Origin: Neoechinorhynchus agilis
Taxonomy: Eukaryota > Acanthocephala
Assembly: GCA_051530055.1 (NCBI GenBank)
Contig: CM121342.1
Span: 3,224,001 to 3,288,000 of the forward strand
Length of the DNA: 64,000 nt
Direction: 5' to 3'
This document shows positions 1-11,115 of the stretch, piece after piece. The notes beneath the pieces are model-generated. The model saw nothing but the letters and a program-made list of their open reading frames with translations. It did not search any database and was not told where the DNA came from. Positions within the stretch are counted from its first letter, which is position 1. Every line of letters begins with the position of its first letter. The position numbers were made by a program, and so were the translations under genes.

Positions 1-84
1 GAAATTCTTTTTTTAATTTTTTTTTGCTACTATGGTGATCGCTAATTTAAAAAATAAAGTTCGTAAACTCTGGCACAGTTTTTT

Positions 85-327
85 ATGTCAAAGTTATTAG
101 TGTACTTTGTACTTGCTTTGATTTTCCAAGTTCAACCGTTTGCCGGTTTGCCGCCCCATTTCTACATGAATGCACCGATGGCCCAAATTACAACAGTTAG
201 CGATGATATCAATTGGAAATATAAATTACTCTCAGCGTTTTCAAAGGTTGAGCGTGCTTTTAAGAAGCCCGAACCTCAAGAAATTGATCCTTTCCAAGCA
301 AACAATTTACGCCGAAACAAAACGTAA
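85..327 (+). CDS. Small secreted peptide, member A of a local pair
   Basis: An 80-aa ORF starts at the first ATG. It has a clear N-terminal signal peptide (hydrophobic run over about residues 4-19) and then a short mature region. The C-terminal part carries LSAFSKVERAFKK followed by EPQEIDPF and a basic tail. The same core occurs in the ORF at 2195-2446 (LSLFSKIERIFKK, EPQEIDPF), so the two are paralogues; conservation of the C-terminal block while the middle diverges suggests it is the functional part. No cysteines are present, so it is probably a linear, helical, cationic secreted peptide. I do not recognise the family. No intron is needed. Confidence 0.6.
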   Translation: MSKLLVYFVLALIFQVQPFAGLPPHFYMNAPMAQITTVSDDINWKYKLLSAFSKVERAFKKPEPQEIDPFQANNLRRNKT

Positions 328-469
328 AGAATTGTGACTGATTTTATTAAAAAAAACGTTGGGACGTTGAGGTTTGCATAATTTTTAAAATCGACTGCCA
401 GTGGATTTTTTTTCTTAAGAGACAAAATTAGGCAATCTGTGCCTAATACACAAACTCTCAATCAGGAAA

Positions 470-1075
470 TCAGCATTTTATTCTTGATTTCAAATATTCA
501 TCTACTTCTTTTTGTGACTTGATATTTTCTGAAACTGCTAATAGGTCCTCATATTTCTCTACTTCTTCCTTGTTATATTCCTCGAAGTTAATTAACGAAT
601 CAAAAACGTAAAGATCCGCCCAACTTAATTTATCACCGACCATGTGCTTCTCACTTCCATAAATATTTTTTAAAATCTGAAGTCTTTGAAGAACAAGAGG
701 AATTGTTTTATTCTTAAGCTTTTCCACTGCATCCTTCTGTTGATCTCCCTCAAAATGCCATTTTGCATCGTAGAACTCTAAGTTGGCATCTAAAGCGGTG
801 TCGACAACCGCATCCATCTTGGCACTTTCAAGATCATCGGGTTTACCTGCCAGTCCGTGCTTTCTCGCTAAATATCGTGCCATTGCAAGACTTTGTGGAA
901 GAACCGTATTGTCGTTCAATGTTAGAACTGGTATTTGACCTAGCAATGCCGTTGATTTCAATTCAGGCCAATCCTCCTCAGTGACACTTTGATCTTCATA
1001 TTCAATGCCAGCTACCACGGCTAAGAGGCGAACTATCTCGCCTCGTCCACGTTCTGCCCAGTACATGAACTTCAT
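470..1075 (-). CDS. Glutathione S-transferase, sigma-like
   Basis: A single-exon 201-aa protein, the usual length of a cytosolic GST. It would conjugate glutathione to electrophiles or isomerise lipid substrates in the cytosol. The N-terminal thioredoxin-like domain has the catalytic Tyr near residue 5 (MKFMYW) followed by GRGEIVRLL. It continues with EEDWPELKS, GQIPVLTL and the glutathione-site QSLAMARYLARKHGL, the order seen in sigma-class enzymes. The all-helical C-terminal domain includes GDKLSWADLYVFD, matching the conserved N-capping and hydrophobic staple region. Start: ATG at 1075, with the beta-1 strand beginning immediately. Class assignment (sigma versus a related nematode class) is inference; GST itself is firm. 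Confidence 0.93.
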   Translation of the reverse strand: MKFMYWAERGRGEIVRLLAVVAGIEYEDQSVTEEDWPELKSTALLGQIPVLTLNDNTVLPQSLAMARYLARKHGLAGKPDDLESAKMDAVVDTALDANLEFYDAKWHFEGDQQKDAVEKLKNKTIPLVLQRLQILKNIYGSEKHMVGDKLSWADLYVFDSLINFEEYNKEEVEKYEDLLAVSENIKSQKEVDEYLKSRIKC

Positions 1076-2194
1076 TGAAATTCAGAGCAAAAAAAAGAAC
1101 GAGGAGAAATCTCATGAAGGAAACAATGTCAAGATTTATTCATTCTTTGATGCATGACAGAGGACTTACTCATGTATTGAAATAGAGTTAACAAATGCCA
1201 ATTGCACTCATGCTGCTCCAGTGGTTAGAAAATCACATATAACTTTTTTGCTGCTGACACATTCAGAGTGGCAGAAGTTAGATTTCCCCAAGGAAACAAA
1301 GCTGTCACAATTATACAGCAAATTTCATCAATTACATCTATTCTCTGATCTTCAATGAAATGGAAGTTTACTAAGAACAATTGCAATGTCAGATCTTAAG
1401 CTTCACAAATATTTCGCTGAAAAATAGATGAATTTCCAAAAAGTAAGCCTTCACTTGAGAAGTAGACGTGCTTAATCAAGATTCGGTTTGCTTAATCATC
1501 TTAATGGTTCCGATTATATCGAGTATTTTGTGCAATCTTCTTATCTAAGTTCGTTGCGAAAATCCTTTCCTAAGAGTCCATTCTACCAATGAACCATTTG
1601 CTCGTTTAAATGTTAGTCAATGGAAGGCTATTAAATATCCACAAATGCCCTAAAATTGACGTTTTATTCAAATGTTTATTCCATCTATAAACGAGATTTG
1701 CGATCAAAGTTCACTGTTCTGTAACATTAATCCCTGATCTAACCATAGATGCTCAATGTATCAATTGCAGTGGCAGATTGTGATTTTTGACTTTAAAAAG
1801 TGGTTCATTAATGAAATTCATTCGGTAACATTATGGTGGTATTTACACGAAATTATGTTAACAGATTTCCATTATAATAGATAACCACGAAATTCTTGTA
1901 TAGAAATTTATCAAATGATAGATGAGGAGCAAAAAGATGCTTTTTTTACGCTTAGAAGTTGAAGTTATGCTTTCAAATCTTGCTTTAGAGTCATTTAAAC
2001 GCAAATTTTGCGTCCATTTTTGGGACGAATGCCCAAACGACTTTTGGTATAGCAACAAAAAGAATGAGAACGAAAATACAAACTGTATCGATAATCATAA
2101 ATAATTTTCCATCGAACAAGCTTAATCACTTTAAGGTTACCAAGGTTACTTTATCTAAATAGCTAAAACGCTTCCCTCCATAGTTGTAGCACCC
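1076..2194. other. Intergenic, no gene supported
   Basis: About 1.1 kb of AT-rich sequence between the GST and the second secreted peptide. Short ORFs at 1858-2104 overlap each other on both strands and have no recognisable domain. I see no convincing coding exon or repeat. Confidence 0.5.
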
Positions 2195-2446
2195 ATGAAG
2201 TTGTCGTTAATGATTTTTGTGCTGTTATTGGTATTTCAAGTCCTATCGCTTCATAGCAATTCTTATCCATTTTATTCGAAACTGAACGTCGGTCAAACTC
2301 CAGTTAAGCGTCCAACTCATCGCAGGAGATGGCAAGAAAAGTTGCTTTCGTTGTTCTCGAAGATTGAACGAATTTTTAAAAAGATGGAACCACAAGAGAT
2401 CGATCCCTTTCGGAGAAAAAAGTCGAGCCGCCGAATAAGGATGTAA
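2195..2446 (+). CDS. Small secreted peptide, member B of a local pair
   Basis: An 83-aa ORF with a signal peptide (MKLSLMIFVLLLVFQVLS) and a short, basic mature region. It shares LSLFSKIERIFKK and EPQEIDPF with the peptide at 85-327, with the same spacing and the same end-of-protein position. It ends in a strongly basic tail (KKSSRRIRM). A polyadenylation-like AATAAAA lies shortly downstream, near 2523. Same strand as its paralogue, with the GST between them on the other strand. Function unknown; a secreted effector, antimicrobial or signalling peptide are all possible. Confidence 0.6.
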   Translation: MKLSLMIFVLLLVFQVLSLHSNSYPFYSKLNVGQTPVKRPTHRRRWQEKLLSLFSKIERIFKKMEPQEIDPFRRKKSSRRIRM

Positions 2447-2773
2447 AGCCAGTCGTTTGCTAACGTTTCAATGCAGGAGATGACTTTTTAATGATAAAAA
2501 CCAATCGATTTCTCGCAATGATAATAAAAATAAAAGTGTTTTGTCGATTGTGACTACGGTGTTAAAAGTCATGACTTAAGCAGCCAGGGATTCCTTTTTA
2601 GGATTGTTGTAAATGCGCTGTATGAGCGTTTCTTGATCATCATACGAATTCTCAAAAATCCTTAGTATTTCCATTCACTCAGTTTAATATTTGTCTTATT
2701 TGTTGCTCGCTAACAATTAAGCGATAGTAAACTAAAATGAAAAAAAATCAATTTGATATTCATTTTAATGTTT

Positions 2774-2970
2774 GTTTATGGCGGAAATTTTATTAGAATT
2801 TATTAAATCCGATATTTCAGCACACAATCTCATGTCATTAGCAAGATTGTAAAATTGTCCAATCCCGTTCAATTGCGGATATAACACTTTTACAACCTTT
2901 ATAAAGGTGCTCAAGATTGTGCGCCGAAATATCCGATTTAATAAATTCATTTAATTTTTCGGCCATAAAC
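2774..2970. mobile_element. Palindromic MITE-like element (CCGATATTTCGG family)
   Basis: About 200 bp with long terminal inverted repeats. The left end contains GTTTATGGCGGAAA and TTAAATCCGATATTTCAGCA; the right end contains the complementary GCCGAAATATCCGATTTAA and CGGCCATAAAC. Related palindromes with the same CCGATATTTCGG core lie near 25.5 and 55.7 kb. Small ORFs inside are by-products of the palindrome. Most likely a non-autonomous DNA-transposon fold-back element. Confidence 0.75.
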
Positions 2971-3091
2971 AACCATGAATTATTCAATTTTCAAACATTT
3001 ATTTTAATCGAAAATATTAGTTTAGGCCGGTTTTCCAACTTTGCAATATCAGACAGTCTTATTTACAAGTCGACAGAATATTCGATGTTTG

Positions 3092-5075
3092 CTAAAGTCC
3101 ATCATCGATAACAACCCTAGAAATGTTTCCAATCTTTCTCACGCATTCCCACACATTGAACAATACTGTGTACAAACGACGATTAATCGCATTGTAATGC
3201 TCATCTGCTAGCACCGGAGAGATGGGATCTCCATCAAGAGAAGATTTTAGTGCATCTCCAATTGTCATTTGTCCTGTAAACCTGAAGAGTTTTTTCGTCG
3301 TTGAGTATCGAATAAAACAGCACTGTTTTAAGGGTTCGATGATTGATTGGTCATCGCTATCATATCGACCAAACCCCCTACCTTGATCGATGTGGAAGAT
3401 TGTAGAGTCGTTTAGAACAAGACAGTTTGGCCTTCTATTTGAGTATCTTATTTAAAGACAGGTCAAAGTATCTGCTGTAAGAGGTCTTCAATCTTTACCA
3501 AGTGATGTCGATCAAGGTTTCCAATAAGGAAATCAAAAATACTTTGGTCAATCATGTCCAGCATAAGTCGGGAATGGAATCCCTCATCCGAAAATACACT
3601 TTCTTCGCAGTAACTCCCGTTATTTTCCCATTCGGCAATCCTTCGTGCACTATACGACCTCCTAAATGGATGTGCCATACGGATCCATGTGACAACGGGA
3701 TCGCTTGGAAGCAATAACTGCATCGATACTTCAACCAAATCCTTATTTTTACCACAAACAGCATGCATTGTATCGCAATAGTATTTACATCGACCGCGAA
3801 AGCAAACATTACCAGCAGGGGAAACGAAAAAGGTGGATAAAAGATCGTCGATGGTATTAGGGATGATATCTCGACTGATATTGAGAATTCGGCCTATCGT
3901 TGGAGGTGTTCTATAAAACCCGAGAACTTTGTCCACATGAAACGCGGCTATTTCAGCATTGTGGCGTTCAATGTCAGAAAAATAGAAATGATCAGGCGGC
4001 GTTTGATACAGACGAGATACGCGATACGGTTTAGCAATCGCTACGTTTCCATCTTTCAAATATATTCTTAGCTTCATCTGAGTACCCTTTTCCATCTCAT
4101 CAACGGCCACAATCGGAGAATTAGATAAACTGGTCAATATTTTACTTAGATTATCGGGGTCTTTTGGAAGTCCATGCTCAGATATATGAGAATGATAAAG
4201 TGTCCATACATCATTGGATCCCATGATGGTTTTGTTAAGCATCTTTTCTTTTTCACGGATTACCTTGTCTAGATGGACAACGCCTCGGTCCATCCGTTCA
4301 CGCTTTTCTTCCAATATTGCCTTGATTATAAGCGATCGGACGTCCTCGACCTTACTAATAAAGTCTGATGAAAGTTGTTGGTTCATATTTGTGATACTTT
4401 GCTCGTTTCTAGCAAGTAGATCCTTTAGTTTTGTAGTACATATCGAGACGTAGATATTGATTTTATTTTGTGGGGATCGTTAAGGATGCTTAGTTTTTTT
4501 GAGACAAAAACGTTCCCAATGTTGAAAAAGCACACTTGGTAATCTTCCTTTGCCCATAACCCCGGTGTCATATTGCGGAGACCGTCGATTCGGTGAAGAA
4601 TTATGACATTTAATGGTGATGCAAGATGGAAACTCAAGGTAGTAGCAGTAGGATGATACATGAAATAATGCGGAAAAATAATATTTTTTCTCCTTGGTAA
4701 TGGGAAATAAGCCAATCATAGAAAAAAAAGGGTTAGATTAAAAGCAAACAAAGGGAAATAAGAGGATCTTAAATTCGATTTGCATGAATTCTTTGAAAAT
4801 TACGATCCTCACTGCTCGCTACTGTCAAATTGACTTTTACTTTCATGAAGTTTATCTTCATGTACAGATTGTCCGCACCCAAGGAGACCACAATCGAATT
4901 TAGTGAACGCTTGACCTGGAAATCGATGTTTGGGTCGTTTCTCCAATCGATCATGAGCAAATAAATCGGATTCGTCGATCTTGTTGGCCTTGAAAGCCAG
5001 CATTAAGGTCACGAAGAGGGCTGCGCTGATTGAGACGGTCAAGATAAATCGCTCGTTCAACTTTCGGCGTCTCAT
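3092..5075 (-). CDS. FAM20-family secretory-pathway kinase (multi-exon)
   Basis: Homologue of FAM20C/FAMK-1, kinases that phosphorylate secreted proteins (or glycans) in the Golgi lumen. Exon 1 starts at ATG 5075 and encodes a type II membrane anchor (basic MRRRKLNERF, then a helix at about residues 10-28). The main exon (open from about 4480 to 3480) carries family signatures in order: TPPDHFYFSDIERHNAEIAA with the helix-C Glu, a four-Cys loop (NVCFRGRCKYYCD then HAVCGK), PFRRSYSARRIAEWE, and the catalytic loop IFDFLIGNLDRHH. The last exon (about 3440-3092) has the metal-binding HIDQGRGFG, the paired Cys QCCFIRYST and the usual C-terminal helices, ending VVIDDGL. In vertebrate FAM20C the metal motif reads HLDNGRGFG, so Asn is Gln here. 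Junctions between exon 1 and the main exon are not resolved, and the last junction has no obvious in-frame GT-AG pair. Confidence 0.88.
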
Positions 5076-5560
5076 TGTAAATGTGTGTGGCTAAAACGAA
5101 AGGGATTTTGTAAGATGAGAGTATTCGGAAACCGTTGGTGTATTTGTCAGCGTGAATAATTTTTATAGGAAGTCTGATGGGTGCAAAAAGTCCTCCCATC
5201 ACATCAGGAAAGACTGGAGAAAGTGCTTTCATGCGTACGTTTCGTGTGGTGAAGGCGGAGGCGGCGGCGGCGGCGCAACCACCCTTCAAATATGCTCTAG
5301 AATGTGATTTGTTGGCACAATGATGATCACTGCGAACGGTTTTTTAGGCTGAAAATTCGCATTTCCACTGGTCCGTGAAATTAGTCCGCTTCTAAGATGC
5401 CAACGTGCGGTGATTGGTGCAACAAAAAAAACATAACCGTCTAATTGTGTTGTGTATGTTCAATGCGTTCAGTCTAGTTCGTGAGAAAGAGAAGTGGCGG
5501 AATTCTAGAACATTCTTTTTCTAACTGAAGGAGACATGTACAGACTAAAGACAACACAAT

Positions 5561-7730
5561 GTCTAAGATGGTAAGACTTTGCTTAAAATAGTGCTTTTTT
5601 TATTCTTTTTCAAAAAAAGGACTTAAAATCGATTACTAAAAAACTATGTGCGTGAGATTCTTTATTTCATGTCTAAGAAGGTAAGATTTTGCTTAAAATA
5701 GTACTTTTTTTATTCTTTTTCAAAAAATAGGACTTAAAATCGATTACTAAAAAACTATGTGCGTGAGATTCTTTATTTCATGTCTAAGAAGGTAAGATTT
5801 TGCTTAAAATAGTGCTTTTTTTATTCTTTTTCAAAAAATAGGACTTAAAATAGATTACTAAAAAACTATGTGCGTGAGATTCTTTATTTCATGTCTAAGA
5901 TGGTAAGATTTTGCTTAAAATAGTGCTTTTTTTATTCTTTTTCAAAAAATAGGACTTAAAATCGATTACTAAAAAACTATGTGCGTGAGATTCTTTATTT
6001 CATGTCTAAGAAGGTAAGATTTTGCTTAAAATAGTACTTTTTTTATTCTTTTTCAAAAAATAGGACTTAAAATCGATTACTAAAAAACTATGTGCGTGAG
6101 ATTCTTTATTTCATGTCTAAGAAGGTAAGACTTTGCTTAAAATAGTACTTTTTTTATTCTTTTTCAAAAAATAGGACTTAAAATCGATTACTAAAAAACT
6201 ATGTGCGTGAGATTCTTTATTTCATGTCTAAGAAGGTAAGACTTTGCTTAAAATAGTGCTTTTTTTATTCTTTTTCAAAAAAAGGACTTAAAATCGATTA
6301 CTAAAAAACTATGTGCGTGAGATTCTTTATTTCATGTCTAAGAAGGTAAGACTTTGCTTAAAATAGTGCTTTTTTTATTCTTTTTCAAAAAAAGGACTTA
6401 AAATCGATTACTAAAAAACTATGTGCGTGAGATTCTTTATTTCATGTCTAAGAAGGTAAGATTTTGCTTAAAATAGTACTTTTTTTATTCTTTTTCAAAA
6501 AATAGGACTTAAAATCGATTACTAAAAAACTATGTGCGTGAGATTCTTTATTTCATGTCTAAGAAGGTAAGATTTTGCTTAAAATAGTGCTTTTTTTATT
6601 CTTTTTCAAAAAATAGGACTTAAAATAGATTACTAAAAAACTATGTGCGTGAGATTCTTTATTTCATGTCTAAGAAGGTAAGATTTTGCTTAAAATAGTG
6701 CTTTTTTTATTCTTTTTCAAAAAATAGGACTTAAAATCGATTACTAAAAAACTATGTGCGTGAGATTCTTTATTTCATGTCTAAGAAGGTAAGATTTTGC
6801 TTAAAATAGTACTTTTTTTATTCTTTTTCAAAAAATAGGACTTAAAATCGATTACTAAAAAACTATGTGCGTGAGATTCTTATTTCATGTCTAAGAAGAA
6901 GATTTTGCTTAAAATAGTGCTTTTTTATTCTTTTTCAAAAAATAGGACTTAAAATAGATTACTAAAAAACTATGTGCGTGAGATTCTTTATTTCATGTCT
7001 AAGAAGGTAAGATTTTGCTTAAAATAGTACTTTTTTTATTCTTTTTCAAAAAATAGGACTTAAAATCGATTACTAAAAAACTATGTGCGTGAGATTCTTT
7101 ATTTCATGTCTAAGAAGGTAAGACTTTGCTTAAAATAGTGCTTTTTTTATTCTTTTTCAAAAAATAGGACTTAAAATCGATTACTAAAAAACTATGTGCG
7201 TGAGATTCTTTATTTCATGTCTAAGAAGGTAAGATTTTGCTTAAAATAGTACTTTTTTTATTCTTTTTCAAAAAATAGGACTTAAAATCGATTACTAAAA
7301 AACTATGTGCGTGAGATTCTTTATTTCATGTCTAAGAAGGTAAGACTTTGCTTAAAATAGTGCTTTTTTTATTCTTTTTCAAAAAATAGGACTTAAAATC
7401 GATTACTAAAAACTATGTGCGTGAGATTCTTTATTTCATGTCTAAGAAGGTAAGATTTTGCTTAAAATAGTACTTTTTTTTATTCTTTTTCAAAAAAAGG
7501 ACTTAAAATAGATTACTAAAAAACTATGTGCGTGAGATTCTTTATTGCGAAATCGCTGACAAAAATGGGCGGATCAAACCCCGAGAAATATTCTCTTATT
7601 ACTTATTATTTCGTGTCTAAGATGGTAAGATTTTGTTTAAAGTAGTGCTTTTTTTTTATTCTTTTTCAAAAAATAGGACTTAAAATAGATTACTAAAAAC
7701 TATGTGCATGAGATTCTTTATTGGGAAATC
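5561..7730 (+). repeat. 111-bp tandem array, about 18 units, intron-like
   Basis: Units of 110-111 bp run head-to-tail from 5561 to about 7550. A further diverged copy lies at about 7607-7725, after a short insert; the flank AAATCGCTGACAAAAATGGG occurs on both sides of that copy. Each unit contains TCTAAGAAG|GTAAGA, a canonical 5' splice site, then a T-rich tract and AAAAAATAG, 50 bp later, a plausible 3' splice site. The remaining 61 bp has stops in all three forward frames, so it is not coding. Units differ by a few point changes only (GATTTTGC or GACTTTGC; AGTGC or AGTAC), indicating recent amplification. Confidence 0.9.
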
Positions 7731-7759
7731 GCTGACAAAAATGGGCGGGACAAAATCCA

Positions 7760-9606
7760 CCTCTTCAGACATTGCTCGTTGATTTATCCGCACAACAAGA
7801 ATATCTTTCCACCCGAATGTGATCCTGCATGAAATTTAAAAGGATTGATTGATTCTAATTGTTTTCGCCGTTATCTGTTACGCGTTTATCAGTGGGTTTC
7901 TCGTCTAAGTTTTCTAACTTACAAGAAAAAACCCGAGCTAAAATGGCAAACTTACACAAGAAACCCATTGATAAACACGTACAAGATTGTGCCTTCGAAA
8001 ACAATCTGATTTAATAAATTGCTTTGGTTCGCTCATTCAAAACTGACCATTTTGTATTCAGTATTAAATCGATTTTGTGTGTGCGTCGTTTCTAATTATA
8101 ACAAACTTTTCGCCGATGTGGTCAAATTGACTAAAGCTCCTGATCTTAGTTTCAGGTTCAAAGGGTTCACATAATCCATTACCGTCGATGGCTCATAACT
8201 AAAGAAAGGAATGAAATACCGATAAAGGAAAAGGAAGCTTCTGAAGATCTGGAGGGATGCGTACAAATTCACAATCGTATGATGGTTCAACAGGGTATTA
8301 AGTGTGATTTTAAGCGCTTCTCCGAACCAATGAATCGGTTGGTTGTGTGCCCAAGCAATAAAATTATCAGCCGCGAAAAAGGCCACACTTTAAAACACTG
8401 AATAGAAATTACCGGCTGGTCAGACTTCAAAATAATATATCTATACGCAAATTGATCCGACGTGGGAGTAAATTTTAAAATTTTTACGATTACTTAAAAC
8501 GAGCAGTATACAATATTCGATTTTACAAACTATCCCCTTTATACATTGATCGACAATTCATAATCATTGACGAGTTTAGACAGATGCACCGGATGGATTG
8601 CCTTTTGACGCGATTTACTGGATGGATATTACAAACAGATGCTTAGGACGAACACCCCAAGCCGAGAATTCGAAGGATTGATTTATTGATCAGATATTTC
8701 CGCTTGTTCGTTGCAGCTGTTTTGTGGACTCTTGAGACAATTTAATCGTCTGAATCGGTAAACCGTACGTTTCAATATAGCGGCGCACTAATTTCCATCC
8801 GCAAGCGCACCCGTTTAAACGGTAGATTTTGAATAAACGAATGTTTCGTTGGGTTTTAATGGTTTTAGTAGACTATTTTAATAAAATAGTGGTCTCATAC
8901 CGCCGTTGACCTATCAAACCCCAACTCGCCGTTCGTTTTTTGATTCCACAATTCTACCCACCTCAGCATTTTTTGGAGCTTAATTGCGCATATTAAACGT
9001 GTTAAACAAGATAGAAGACTTATACTTGCAACGTCTCGTAAACGGGTTTTCTTAATTTCATTTCCTGATAGGACAAATAATTCGTTTATGAACCAATAGA
9101 CAAAAGCTCGGTGTATCAAATTGTGATTTGATTGGTGCCATCTTCCTATCGCCTTTGAGTTACATTTAACGATAAGTAACTTAGAATTGGTGAGACCTAG
9201 AAAGGTGATATCTCTTCAACCGGCAAACTGTTTGGATATCTAAATTTACTTAGTGATACGCCCGCTAGCGTTGTGCTTGTGTGGACAGTAAACTCCATGG
9301 AACTTTCATTCTATAAAACAATGGAAAACGCTTATCGGACGTACCGTTTAATTTTGATAGATGTAAAGAGCAATTCATCCGCAAGGCGAATGCCCTAGGG
9401 ACGCATATGATATCTTCGCAATCCGGCTGTTAGCAAGATCATTCGATCGATTTTAATCTATCGCCTTTTATTAATTTCTTCTACCTGCTTCACAGAAATT
9501 ATATCTCATTATTCATAACTATCTAGATTTTTCTTAAATTTCAAATTAGTATTTCAATAATCAATAAATTAGTTCAGAATATGTGCATTGAACTTACTAT
9601 ATTCCA
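7760..9606. other. Intergenic, repeat-derived in part
   Basis: Near 7983-8025 is a diverged half of the CCGATATTTCGG palindrome family. About 8210-8390 is a diverged copy of a module also seen near 29.2 and 42.7 kb (TCTGGAGGGATGCGT and, on the other strand, GGCACACAACC). The 96-aa minus ORF at 8096-8386 lies over this repeat and is not supported as a gene. The rest shows no convincing coding sequence. Confidence 0.5.
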
Positions 9607-9607
9607 G

Positions 9608-9945
9608 AAAACATCTTAAAAATCCCGGAATTTGTCCGTGACACTTTAGATTCCAGAAGCAAATCGTGGAGAGTAATTTTAGCAGCACTTATAGTTTTTA
9701 ACCTTCGTTGTCTCTGGGCATTACTGGCGTTTATAAATTTTGTTTGGGTTTATCCCTTCTATCTGCCTAAAACATGGAATTTTAACTCATTGCAAAAGTT
9801 TACTTGTGCTCAAAATGCTGTTGAATATCGAATGAAATATCCTGCATTGCAAAATATAACCATTTTCGGTTTTATTATTCTATTCATGGTCTGGTATTTG
9901 CTATCAGTAGTAGCATTTGAGAAAATCAATTGCTGCCTTTACTAG
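9608..9945 (+). CDS. Terminal exon of an unrecognised membrane protein
   Basis: An open frame without an early Met follows a good 3' splice site (TATATTCCAG at 9607) and ends at TAG 9943-9945. It encodes about 112 aa: an amphipathic start (ILKIPEFVRDTLDSRSKSW), a hydrophobic helix (VILAALIVFNLRCLWALLA), an extracellular-looking loop with one Cys, and a second helix (ITIFGFIILFMVWYLLSVV). It ends INCCLY. Two transmembrane segments in 112 aa with the right charge pattern are unlikely by chance. Upstream exons were not located; the 5' part may lie in 9300-9580. Family not recognised. Confidence 0.45.
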
Positions 9946-10007
9946 TACTTCGTCGGCAGCAAATGGCAATTTGAGCTTGTTCTAACGGTTAACTGCTCCA
10001 AACGTGC

Positions 10008-11115
10008 AAATAATAGCATTATCTTCCTTAAAAATAAAATTTTAATTTGCACAACTTTGATCATTCAAGAAAAAGTATTAAAACTTTGTACGATAAAAAA
10101 AGAACTTTATCAATTCAAAAAGATGAACAATCAGGCTAAGCAATATTTGACACCCAATTGCTTGAGAATAGAATTACGTGCAAATAATAGCATTATCTTC
10201 CTTAAAAATAAAATTTTAATTAGCACAACTTTGATCATTCAAGAAAAAGTATTAAAACTTTGTACGATAAAAAAAGAACTTTATCAATTCAAAAAGATGA
10301 ACAATCAGGCTAAGCAATATTTGACACCCAATTGCTTGAGAATAGAATTACGTGCAAATAATAGCATTATCTTCCTTAAAAATAAAATTTTAATTAGCAC
10401 AACTTTGATCATTCAAGAAAAAGTATTAAAACTTTGTACGATAAAAAAAGAACTTTATCAATTCAAAAAGATGAACAATCAGGCTAAGCAATATTTGACA
10501 CCCAATTGCTTGAGAATAGAATTACGTGCAAATAATAGCATTATCTTCCTTAAAAATAAAATTTTAATTAGCACAACTTTGATCATTCAAGAAAAAGTAT
10601 TAAAACTTTGTACGATAAAAAAAGAACTTTATCAATTCAAAAAGATGAACAATCAGGCTAAGCAATATTTGACACCCAATTGCTTGAGAATAGAATTACG
10701 TGCAAATAATAGCATTATCTTCCTTAAAAATAAAATTTTAATTAGCACAACTTTGATCATTCAAGAAAAAGTATTAAAACTTTTAGACTTTATCAATCAA
10801 AATTTTTTTGCACAACTTTGATCATTCAAGAAAAAGTATTAAAACTTTGTACGATAAAAAAAGAACTTTATCAATTCAAAAAGATGAACAATCAGGCTAA
10901 GCAATATTTGACACCCAATTGCTTGAGAATAGAATTACGTGCAAATAATAGCATTATCTTCCTTAAAAATAAAATTTTAATTAGCACAACTTTGATCATT
11001 CAAGAAAAAGTATTAAAACTTTGTACGATGAAAAACAAGCAGAACTTTATCAATGCAAAAATAAAATGAACAATCAGGCTAAGCAATATTTGACACTCAA
11101 TTGCTTGAGAATAGA
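10008..11115 (+). repeat. 174-bp tandem array, about 6 units
   Basis: Near-identical 174-bp units, each containing GTGCAAATAATAGCATTATC and AACAATCAGGCTAAGCAA. One junction (near 10780-10820) is shortened and the last unit is diverged. Because 174 is a multiple of three, one frame stays open for 254 codons and repeats 58 residues. I regard that as a consequence of the period, not a gene: composition is simply AT-rich, there is no signal or domain, and variation does not favour third positions. Confidence 0.9.

Noticed and set aside
5561-7550. CRISPR-like array
   Set aside because: The repeats are contiguous with no unique spacers, and the window is eukaryotic.
5561-7550. Firm call of spliced-leader RNA genes
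   Set aside because: A donor site is present in each unit, but the Sm-like site is degenerate in about half of them and no matching leader could be tested, so only mentioned as one reading of the array.
10057-10821. 254-codon ORF with 58-residue repeats
   Set aside because: It follows from a tandem period divisible by three in AT-rich DNA; no start context, domain or signal supports a protein.
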